14,407 bases of DNA, from contig CALCSP010000260.1 of assembly GCA_937893785.1 (NCBI GenBank), positions 1 through 14,407 of the forward strand, read 5' to 3'. Below the pieces are notes generated by a model. The model had not been told where the DNA came from, searched no databases, and was given only the letters and a program-made list of their open reading frames with translations. Within the stretch, counting starts at the first letter, position 1. The number at the start of each line of letters is the position of its first letter. A program made the position numbers and the translations under genes. This DNA is from an uncultured Verrucomicrobiales bacterium. GTDB lineage: Bacteria > Verrucomicrobiota > Verrucomicrobiia > Verrucomicrobiales > DEV007. Positions 7,512-14,407 of this stretch are shown here, in pieces.

Positions 7512-9193
7512 TAAAAAATTTAAAGGAGGTTTGTAGCAACAGGGGGGTGTTAACTGGTGATGGGCGAACCGCCTATTACCGTAGCGGATTTCGTTCTGGA
7601 TCTGGTTATGCTCTGGCGGTTGTTTTTCCTGAGTCGCTTTTGCAATTATGGAGGGTGTTGGAGGTCTGCGTTGAGGGAAACTGTGCAATAGTCATGCAGG
7701 CGACCAAGACCGGGTTGACTGAAGGGTCTACGCCAAGTGGTTTTGATTATGATCGGGAGGTTGTTGTTGTGAATATTACTAGGATTAAGAAGATTATTCT
7801 TCTTGATGGTGGTAAGCAGGCAATTGTTTTTCCGGGATCCACACTTCATGAGTTGGAGCAGGAATTGCGAAAGGTAAACCGTATGCCTCACTCCGTTATT
7901 GGTTCGACAACCATTGGTGCGACTGTGGTCGGAGGAATCGCCAATAATGCTGGTGGAGCGCTATGTAAGCGTGGTTCATCTTATACTGAGCTTTCTCTTT
8001 TTGCTCGGGTGGACAAAGAGGGAAAGCTGAAATTGGTCAATCACTTGGGAATTAATCACCTCGGAGAAACTCCCGAGGAGATATTTTCCACTCTGGAAAC
8101 AGAAAGTTTCTGCTCTGATGATATCTGCGATATGGAAAAGGCGGCATCCGACCGGGATTACAGTGACCGGATACGCAATATTAATGCTGATAAACCGAAT
8201 CGTTATAATGCTGATCCGAGCAGGCTTTATGAAGTAAGCGGCAGCGCCGGTAAAGTGGCGGCCTTTGCAGTGCGAGTTGACACCTATCCTATGCCGGAAG
8301 AAAAGCAGGTGTTCTTCCTAGGAACAAATAATCCGGATCAATTGGGCTTTCTGCGAAGGCAGATACTAAAACAATTCAGGGAGCTTCCCGAGATGTGTGA
8401 ATACATGAACCGGGAAATTTTCGATACGGCAAAAAAATACGGCAAGGATATCTTTCTCTCCATTAAACATATAGGGACCAAGCGTTTACCTCGCTTATAT
8501 GCTTTCAAATCCAGCCTAGAATATTACCTCAATAAAATCCCCTTTATTCCAAAGTTTCTGCCGGATCAGATTTTATATTATCTAAGCAGATTATTTCCCG
8601 AACATTTGCCGAATCGATTGCTTGATTTCCGCGATCGTTTTGAGCATTACCTCATTCTTGTCATGAGTGATGAGGGTATCAATGAAGCTCGTGAATACCT
8701 TGAGTCCGAATGGAGTAAGATGGATGGCTCCGATTTCTTTGAATGCAGTCAATCTGAGCAGGAAGCTGCCTTAATGCACCGTTTTGCAGCGGCAGGTGCC
8801 GCGATTAGGTATCAAACTGTGCATCAACGAAAGACAGAGGAAGTACTTGCTCTTGATATTGCTTTATTAGGGAGTGATCAGCAATGGATGGAGGAGCTTC
8901 CTGAGGAGATTAACAGGCACCTTGATCTCTCCCTGTATTATGGTCACTTCATGTGCCATGTCTTTCATCACGATTATATTTTCAAAAAGGGTACGGATGT
9001 TCATGCGATCAAGGCTCTTTTGTTGAAAAATCTTGATGCAAAGGGAGCGAAGTATCCTGCCGAGCATAATGTGGGTCATATGTATGAAGCAGATGAGTGT
9101 CTGCAGAAATTCTACAGGGAGCTTGACCCTACCAATACTTTTAATCCCGGGATTGGTGGTACTGAAAAGCAGAGCAGAATTACCGTTTCCTGA
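7493..9193 (+). CDS. dld: Quinone-dependent D-lactate dehydrogenase (respiratory, FAD)
   Basis: Membrane-associated flavoenzyme that oxidises D-lactate to pyruvate and passes electrons to the quinone pool. At 566 aa it is colinear with Escherichia coli Dld (571 aa) throughout. The N-terminal FAD-binding domain of the PCMH type (about residues 35-250) has GFRSGSGYALAVVFP (32-46), MQATKTGLTEGSTPSG (68-83) and PHSVIGSTTIGATVVGGI (132-149). The region from about 270 on matches the Dld membrane-binding domain and cap, with GKDIFL, LHHRF-like MHRFAAAGAAIRYQ, LYYGHFMCHVFHHDYI, and the C-terminal YPAEHNVGHMY and DPTNTFNPGIG blocks. There is no signal peptide, as expected for a cytoplasmic-face peripheral enzyme. 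No ribosome site is visible at ATG 7493; a mini-ORF overlaps the start. By eye its codon use is more AT-rich than its neighbours'. It is the only clearly intracellular enzyme in the cluster. Confidence 0.95.
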   Translation: MLARELVKNLKEVCSNRGVLTGDGRTAYYRSGFRSGSGYALAVVFPESLLQLWRVLEVCVEGNCAIVMQATKTGLTEGSTPSGFDYDREVVVVNITRIKKIILLDGGKQAIVFPGSTLHELEQELRKVNRMPHSVIGSTTIGATVVGGIANNAGGALCKRGSSYTELSLFARVDKEGKLKLVNHLGINHLGETPEEIFSTLETESFCSDDICDMEKAASDRDYSDRIRNINADKPNRYNADPSRLYEVSGSAGKVAAFAVRVDTYPMPEEKQVFFLGTNNPDQLGFLRRQILKQFRELPEMCEYMNREIFDTAKKYGKDIFLSIKHIGTKRLPRLYAFKSSLEYYLNKIPFIPKFLPDQILYYLSRLFPEHLPNRLLDFRDRFEHYLILVMSDEGINEAREYLESEWSKMDGSDFFECSQSEQEAALMHRFAAAGAAIRYQTVHQRKTEEVLALDIALLGSDQQWMEELPEEINRHLDLSLYYGHFMCHVFHHDYIFKKGTDVHAIKALLLKNLDAKGAKYPAEHNVGHMYEADECLQKFYRELDPTNTFNPGIGGTEKQSRITVS

Positions 9194-9300
9194 ATAGGTT
9201 AGTATTGCTGTTGATGATAGGTAAAGTCTCAGGATTTCCTTGCATTGAACCTTAACAGTCAATCAAGTTCATTCAGGAGTTATTTCTCAGTATATTAGTT

Positions 9301-12300
9301 ATGAAAAAGCACATTTTGTCTCTGCTGCTGGCTTTTGTTTCTCAGGTTGGAGGTGCTGGGATCCAATTTGATCAAGGGGATCGGGTTCTTTTTTATGGCG
9401 GCTCATTCATTGAGCGTCTTCAGGGGAATGGATTTTTTGAGGCTAGCCTGCAATTGGCACACCCCAAAAAAAATCTGGAGTTTCGCAGCCTTGCCTGGAC
9501 CGGGGATGAAGTTGGCTACCGTCTAAGACCCGAGCGTTACGTCAATCATCTGAAAAACCTGCTCAGTAAATGGCCTGCGAAGGTCGTTATCCTAGGGTTT
9601 GGAGGTAATGAGTCCTTTGCCGGAAAGCGTGGTATTGCCCGTTTTCGCAGTGATTTTGAAGGTTATCTCGATGAGATAAATCGACGTCACCCCAAGGCGA
9701 TGGTTATCGTTTTGTCCCCGATTGCCACTGAAGACCTTAAGCATCGCTATTATCCGGAACCGAAAAAGCGGAACCGTGAAATCAGTTCCTACGTAGAAGT
9801 GATGCGAGAGGTTGCTCAGGGGCGCAGCGCACGCTTTGTAGATCTTTTTCAACCAAGTCTTGCTGCCTATGCAGCACAGGAAGTTGTTCTGACTGAAAAT
9901 GGCATTCACCTTAACCAAGAAGGTAACAAGATCATAGCAAGGTATCTGGCCAAGGAGCTGTTAGGTTCTGCAACATATGCAGGGCTTGACCAAACTCGTG
10001 TGGAGGAGCTGGCGAGGGCTGTTTCGCGTAAGTCGGCCCATGTTGCTGACGTCGTAAGGCCCGTAAATACCGTGCTTTATTTCGGCGTTCGAGGTCGGGC
10101 CAAAGAATACAACGCTGAGATGCCCCGTTTCCATGCGCTGATAGAAAATGCCGATGCGCGCATTCATGCCATGGCAAAGGACGACTCCATTCGTTTTGAC
10201 TCCAAGCCCATTACCCTGCCTCCACTGGTTGAGAGGAAGCCGGCTAAGCTGCCTTCTCCCAACGAAATGCTCAGTTCTTTCCGGGTGGCGGAGGGTTACG
10301 AGGTCAATCTCTTTGCCTCTGAGCAGGAATTTCCCGAATTGTGTAATCCCGAGCAGATTGCCTTTGATGCAAGGGGGCGCCTTTGGGTGGTGACCATGCC
10401 CTCTTTTCCGGGAACAATCCCGGGGGATGTGCCGCATGACAAGGTTATTGTGCTGGAGGACACCGACCATGATGGTCGTGCTGACAAGTCAACGATATTT
10501 GCAGATCATCTTACAGTACCCGACGGACTGGCCTTCTATAAAGACGGCGTGATTATTTCCCACCAACCGCGACTGGTGTTTATGAAGGACTCCAACGGTG
10601 ATGGTAAAGCAGATATAAGAGAGGAAATTTTGCGCGGTATCGATGTCACCGATGCGCATCACGGTGGCATGATAGCAATGGGACCCATGGGGCATGTGAT
10701 GTTTTGCGATGGGGTATTCCATCGCTCCCAGATAGAGACACCCTATGGGGTCACGAGGGGGGTAGATGCAACCACCTACCGTCTTGACTTGCGCAGGGGC
10801 ACCGTTGAGCGGGAATACCAGACGCTAACCCCGAACCCGTGGAAGATCACTTGGGATCGTTGGGGGAACCTGTTTCAGATGTATGGCGATGGTTTCGTGC
10901 AGGATAGCCATGCCATTCCGTGGACTCCGTTTGGAGTTTATCATCCATTTCGTCGTGCCATTAGTATTGCCTATGGGAAGGGGTCGGCAGCGTGTGTGAT
11001 TTCCAGTCCGAATTTTCCTGAAGAATATCAGCAGGGAATGGCCTCGGCGGTATTGTTGCGAAAGTGTTTTGTTTCTATCTCAAAACACAAGGCTGACGGC
11101 GCTTATTTCAAGGCTGATGGGCGTCTGGATTTGCTTTCTTCGCCGAGCGACATTTTCCGTCCCGTTGACATTGCCTTTGGATTTGATGGCGCCATGTATG
11201 TCTCGGATTTCTGTACGCGCATTATTGGTCATGCCCAGCATTCGATGCGTGATCCACGCTGGGATCCCCAGACAGGTCGAATCTGGCGTGTGGTTTACAA
11301 AGGGAAGTCGGTTGTCAGGGACTGGCCCCACATAGAGGGAGCGAGAACAGAGAAGTTGCTACAGTTTCTCAAGCATCCGCAGGACCTTATTCGAGATCAT
11401 GCTAGACGCAAACTGCGGCATACTCCGGGAGTGGTTAAAGCATTGGATGGCTGGCTCAAGGATCAAAAAGATGAGCAGTCGATTCTTGAAGGCTTGTGGA
11501 TTCTCCATGATCAGGGTGAAATACGGCAGGGGTTACTGGAAAGGTTGTTGGCATCCTCCGATCATATGATGCGAGCAGCCGCTACCTATTTAATCCGTTT
11601 TCAGGCGGCAGACTTGAAGATGCCGATGAACCTATTGAAGAAGATGGCCGGGGATGAACACCCAAGGGTACGTGCCGAACTCATCCACACCGTTTCTTAT
11701 CTGCAGCAGGACGACCCAGCCTATGCATCATTACTTGGTCAGGTGGACGTTTCCGATGATGGGGGATTGAAGGTAATTCTCGCTGATGCCGGTTACGGCA
11801 TTAATTCCGGACAGGGCCCTGAGATTCCCGTTTTGCAGAAGCCTGAGAGCAGCAAACTAACGCATTGGCTGCTTCGGGAAGATGGGAAGGAGGAGCGGCA
11901 CTTCGCCTTTGGCGGTAAGGCAGGCTCATTCGGGACAATGCGTACCTTTGTCACTTCTCCGAAAAAAATGCGGGCTATACTTTCCGTGCGGCATAGCTAC
12001 GTAAAGGTTTTTCTAAACGGTGTCCCTGTCATTGCCTCGGCAAACTGGTGGAGTTCAGAATGGAACGTGCAGGTGGAGTTGCAGGAGGGACTCAACCAGA
12101 TTGAGGCAAGATATATTCGGGGCAGGGGGGCTAGAGGCTATGCCCCCATCTATTTGTTCAGTTCGTTAGGAACCGATATACAGGGCCTTGGCAGATATGA
12201 GAACGGAGAATTGTTACAGGCGGCTGCCGCACAGTATGATCAGGAGCACGGGCTTGGTGAAAAGGCTGTTAAGATTACGGCAGTACCCAATCAGTTAGCT

Positions 12301-12633
12301 TTTTCCCCTCGCGAATTCCGTATCAGGGCGGGCAGCAAGGTGATGGTTTCCTTTCAAAATCCGGACCTGCAGATACACAACCTTGTGATCGTCAGGCCGG
12401 GTTCTGATCAGCAAATCGGGTTACTTGCTGACCAAATGGCCCAGGATCCTGACGCCATGCAGAAACGATTCGTTCCGGATTCGGGTGAGGTGATATGGTC
12501 AACCCCGCTGGTAAATGCCGGCGGTAGTGTTGAGCAGGAACTGATCGCGCCGGCGGAACCGGGTAATTATCCATTCATTTGCACTTTTCCCGGTCATTGG
12601 CGTGTAATGAAGGGCATCATGGTCGTCTACTAG
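9301..12633 (+). CDS. Secreted SGNH / PVC beta-propeller / HEAT / azurin fusion protein
   Basis: A giant exported multidomain protein of 1110 aa. ATG 9301 starts a signal peptide (MKKHILSLLLAFVSQVGGAG); no ribosome site is well placed (AGGAG lies 21 bases upstream). Domains: an SGNH-like domain (about 22-220) with GGSFIERL (Ser35), GFGGNES (Asn103) and NGIHL (His203), where Gly replaces the usual Asp of GDS and Asn200 replaces the usual Asp of DxxH; a membrane-bound-dehydrogenase-type beta-propeller (about 305-665) with two Ca-binding-like loops at 387-395 (DTDHDGRAD) and 430-438 (DSNGDGKAD); helical HEAT-like repeats (about 680-810); a beta-sandwich (about 845-965); and a C-terminal azurin domain with His1026, Cys1094, His1099 and Met1103. 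The spacing and the CTFPGH/MKG motif match azurin closely. No CxxCH is present, so copper and not haem would carry electrons. The substrate is unknown. Confidence 0.88.
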   Translation: MKKHILSLLLAFVSQVGGAGIQFDQGDRVLFYGGSFIERLQGNGFFEASLQLAHPKKNLEFRSLAWTGDEVGYRLRPERYVNHLKNLLSKWPAKVVILGFGGNESFAGKRGIARFRSDFEGYLDEINRRHPKAMVIVLSPIATEDLKHRYYPEPKKRNREISSYVEVMREVAQGRSARFVDLFQPSLAAYAAQEVVLTENGIHLNQEGNKIIARYLAKELLGSATYAGLDQTRVEELARAVSRKSAHVADVVRPVNTVLYFGVRGRAKEYNAEMPRFHALIENADARIHAMAKDDSIRFDSKPITLPPLVERKPAKLPSPNEMLSSFRVAEGYEVNLFASEQEFPELCNPEQIAFDARGRLWVVTMPSFPGTIPGDVPHDKVIVLEDTDHDGRADKSTIFADHLTVPDGLAFYKDGVIISHQPRLVFMKDSNGDGKADIREEILRGIDVTDAHHGGMIAMGPMGHVMFCDGVFHRSQIETPYGVTRGVDATTYRLDLRRGTVEREYQTLTPNPWKITWDRWGNLFQMYGDGFVQDSHAIPWTPFGVYHPFRRAISIAYGKGSAACVISSPNFPEEYQQGMASAVLLRKCFVSISKHKADGAYFKADGRLDLLSSPSDIFRPVDIAFGFDGAMYVSDFCTRIIGHAQHSMRDPRWDPQTGRIWRVVYKGKSVVRDWPHIEGARTEKLLQFLKHPQDLIRDHARRKLRHTPGVVKALDGWLKDQKDEQSILEGLWILHDQGEIRQGLLERLLASSDHMMRAAATYLIRFQAADLKMPMNLLKKMAGDEHPRVRAELIHTVSYLQQDDPAYASLLGQVDVSDDGGLKVILADAGYGINSGQGPEIPVLQKPESSKLTHWLLREDGKEERHFAFGGKAGSFGTMRTFVTSPKKMRAILSVRHSYVKVFLNGVPVIASANWWSSEWNVQVELQEGLNQIEARYIRGRGARGYAPIYLFSSLGTDIQGLGRYENGELLQAAAAQYDQEHGLGEKAVKITAVPNQLAFSPREFRIRAGSKVMVSFQNPDLQIHNLVIVRPGSDQQIGLLADQMAQDPDAMQKRFVPDSGEVIWSTPLVNAGGSVEQELIAPAEPGNYPFICTFPGHWRVMKGIMVVY

Positions 12634-12713
12634 CTGAGTAAGTGAGAGCTTTATGGGTCTTCAGTGTGACTTTGATTCTTTGTCAGAAATGTATTTCCTG
12701 TTAGGCTCAAAGC

Positions 12714-14087
12714 ATGCGTTCAATGAAGCGACTTATCCTCTTGATGGTTTCTTTTGTTGTTCTGTCTGCAGGGCAGGGTTTGGGTGGTATCATGGCCGGA
12801 GCGGCCCAGAGGGATATCACGCCTCCAGTCGGCCTTGAAATTCAGCATTATTTCCGTCAAAGTGTAGGTGTTCATGACGCACTTTTTGCGCGTTGTTTGT
12901 ATTTAAAGGATGGCGAGCAGAATGCCGTAGCCATTGTGTCTTTGGATTTGATCATGGGTGGATTTGATGCCTGTGATTATGTTCGGGAACAAATCCTGAA
13001 GAAAACTGGGATAAAGCATTCACTGATTGCTTTCAGCCATTCCCATTCTTCCGCTGCTCTAGGGGCACACAACCATACCAAGGTGAAGAATGATACGGAC
13101 TCAAAGTGGAATAACCGGACAATTGAGATGATTATTGAGGTGGTCAAGGAGGCGCAGCAGCGGGCAGAGCCGGTCAAGCTACGGGCGGGCAGGGCAAATG
13201 CCCAGGTGGGTTTTAACCGGCGACTGGTTAACCCTAAGACCGGCAGTGTTTACATGGGAGTAAACCGAAAGGGACCGGTTGTTCCTTGGGTTAATGTGCT
13301 GGTGGCTGACAGTATTAATAGTAGTAAACCAATTGCCGTACTTTTTGAGCATGCCGCGCATCCGGTGATCGTTCCGCACACCAGTAAGTTAACCAGTGCA
13401 GATTTTCCGGGTGCCGCCGTTGAGCGCATTCAAGCTGAACTGGGTAAGGAGGTTATTGCGCTTTTTGGTCAGGGTTGTGCGGGAAATATTAATGGCTTTC
13501 CCTTGCGTTCGACACATGAGAAGGCGGACCATGCCGGACATAATCTAGGGGATGCGGTCATCAAGGCAATCGCTAGCAGTGAGCCCGTTGAGACAAAAAG
13601 GTTGAGCATCAAGCAGGCCCATTCTGAGATTCCATCTCGGGCTTTGCCTAGCAGGGAGCAGTGGAAGAAGATGTCGGAAGCCAATGCCGAAGATGCCGGA
13701 CGCATGCGCCAACTTAACCGAATGAAGTGGCTGATGGATCAAGGCAAGCAGCCACCTGCGCGCCGGTTTGATGTATATGCGGTAATGTTGGGTAATGACT
13801 GGTGTCTGACCACAATGCCCCATGAGATGTTTTGTCAGTACGAGCTCTGGATCGATAAAAATGCGCCATTCAAGCACACAATGACATTTGCATTCACAAA
13901 TGGTTATGAGGGATACATTGCAAATGATGCTGCCCTTAAAATGGGAGCAAATGGTGGTTACGAGGCTGCCTCATTGCCAAACTGGGGAGGTCAGGTATGG
14001 ACGCGTCATTTTGGTCCACCTGCTGTCGGGTGTGAGCAGATTATCAAAGATACTCTGAGGTCACTTGGCCTCAGGATAAAGTTCTAA
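12714..14087 (+). CDS. Secreted neutral/alkaline ceramidase-like amidase
   Basis: Homologue of the neutral/alkaline non-lysosomal ceramidase N-terminal domain, 457 aa, shorter than full ceramidases (about 650-750 aa), so it has the catalytic domain without the C-terminal beta-sandwich. ATG 12714 opens a signal peptide (MRSMKRLILLMVSFVVLSAG). The start of the mature part, AGAAQRDITPPVGL, is typical of the family. Likely zinc-site blocks: FSHSHSSAALG (His109, His111), FEHAAHPVIVPH (His213, His216), GQGCAGNING (252-261), and PHEMF (Glu371) with NGYEGYI (Tyr398, Tyr401). In this family a Zn site built from two His, a Glu and a Tyr cleaves the N-acyl bond of ceramide. Many PVC paralogues have no tested substrate, so other N-acyl or amide substrates are possible. 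It follows the azurin fusion by 80 bp on the same strand. Confidence 0.88.
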   Translation: MRSMKRLILLMVSFVVLSAGQGLGGIMAGAAQRDITPPVGLEIQHYFRQSVGVHDALFARCLYLKDGEQNAVAIVSLDLIMGGFDACDYVREQILKKTGIKHSLIAFSHSHSSAALGAHNHTKVKNDTDSKWNNRTIEMIIEVVKEAQQRAEPVKLRAGRANAQVGFNRRLVNPKTGSVYMGVNRKGPVVPWVNVLVADSINSSKPIAVLFEHAAHPVIVPHTSKLTSADFPGAAVERIQAELGKEVIALFGQGCAGNINGFPLRSTHEKADHAGHNLGDAVIKAIASSEPVETKRLSIKQAHSEIPSRALPSREQWKKMSEANAEDAGRMRQLNRMKWLMDQGKQPPARRFDVYAVMLGNDWCLTTMPHEMFCQYELWIDKNAPFKHTMTFAFTNGYEGYIANDAALKMGANGGYEAASLPNWGGQVWTRHFGPPAVGCEQIIKDTLRSLGLRIKF

Positions 14088-14137
14088 ATGCTTCTCAAAA
14101 TGCCGGAAGGTTCAAGCTGAAATACAATAAGGAAGGG

Positions 14138-14407
14138 GTGCATGGCAGGGTCCGGGAAATCAAAGTTACGGAAAATAGTGAAAGAGTAATTTTTGACATT
14201 ACTGATGAATTTGGAATTGGCAGGGGGAGTATCAATCTGGGTGTGGGCAAGTGGCCTGCGAAGGTCTTGGTAAGGATGCACCTTGCAGGGCTTGAGGGGT
14301 TCGAGGTGAGTGTTGATGATAAGAAGATCGCGAAGAAGAGCCTAAATATTGGTAGGTATGATGACGAAGGCAGCAAACTTAAAGGGCGTTATTTTAAGAC
14401 GTCGAAA
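14138..14407 (+). CDS. Partial ORF running off the window; possible PVC beta-rich domain, start unclear
   Basis: This frame is open from 14036 to the window end with no stop, and from about 14090 it reads like real protein (NAGRFKLKYN, then VIFDITDEFGIGRGSINL, KWPAKVLVRMHLAGLEGFEV). The GIG...WP...LRLHL-GLE pattern reminds me of small exported PVC proteins of unknown function; that link is from memory and not checked. No ATG opens the frame upstream; the first canonical start is GTG 14138, with AAGGA four bases before it. No signal peptide can be made in any frame here. It sits in the -1 frame relative to the ceramidase-like gene, whose stop is at 14085-14087. It could be a GTG-started gene, a decayed gene that lost its 5' end, or a former or frameshifted C-terminal extension of the ceramidase-like protein. 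Confidence 0.45.
   Translation, partial: MHGRVREIKVTENSERVIFDITDEFGIGRGSINLGVGKWPAKVLVRMHLAGLEGFEVSVDDKKIAKKSLNIGRYDDEGSKLKGRYFKTSK

Noticed and set aside
9268..9296. TTCATT-N17-TATATT promoter-like pair before the azurin fusion gene
   Set aside because: The -35 half matches only 3 of 6, and the implied transcript would begin at or inside the start codon.
9961..10470. Minus-strand open frame of 169 codons
   Set aside because: It is antisense to the large fusion gene, with no signal, membrane segment or known motif.
12634..12713. TTGTCA upstream of the ceramidase-like gene as a -35 element
   Set aside because: No -10-like hexamer is found 16-18 bases downstream.
9571..14266. A 15-base exact repeat (tggcctgcgaaggtc) at 9571-9585 and 14252-14266, encoding WPAKV in both places
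   Set aside because: One 15-mer match in a 14-kb window of coding sequence is not far from chance, and the flanking sequences are unrelated.
14095..14376. Minus-strand open frame of 93 codons at the window end
   Set aside because: It is serine- and proline-rich, resembles no family, and is antisense to the plus-strand frame that has better coding character.

Overview
The window looks like a piece of a bacterial chromosome from the PVC superphylum (Planctomycetota or Verrucomicrobiota; the sequence does not let me choose). The evidence is the set of families that are expanded in those phyla: a DUF1587/1595/1592/1588/1585 secreted cytochrome c-like protein paired with a Tat-exported DUF1552 protein, an S1 sulfatase, a DUF6868-type small membrane protein, a giant SGNH/beta-propeller/cupredoxin fusion, and a ceramidase-like amidase. 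Base composition is near 50% GC by eye, and Shine-Dalgarno sites are weak or absent for most genes.

Layout. Positions 1-838 hold the 3' part of a secreted SGNH esterase (+). It converges on a secreted metallophosphoesterase encoded on the minus strand (935-2029). A divergent regulatory gap of about 200 bp follows (2030-2238), with a consensus -10 box facing the phosphoesterase and a nested inverted repeat. From 2239 to the window end every gene lies on the plus strand: DUF1592-type cytochrome protein, DUF1552 protein (1-base stop/start overlap), sulfatase, DUF6868-like two-helix membrane protein (10-base overlap with the sulfatase), respiratory D-lactate dehydrogenase (dld), the 1110-residue SGNH-propeller-HEAT-azurin protein, the ceramidase-like protein, and a final reading frame that runs off the window and has no conventional start.

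How the genes may work together (inference). Most products carry Sec or Tat signals, so this is mainly an export locus. The hydrolases (SGNH esterases, sulfatase, phosphoesterase, ceramidase-like amidase) could strip ester, sulfate, phosphate and acyl groups from complex substrates. The haem protein and the blue-copper fusion could carry electrons from oxidations outside the cytoplasm. Dld is the one clearly recognisable housekeeping respiratory enzyme and feeds electrons from D-lactate into the quinone pool. No mobile element, CRISPR array, tRNA or rRNA was seen.
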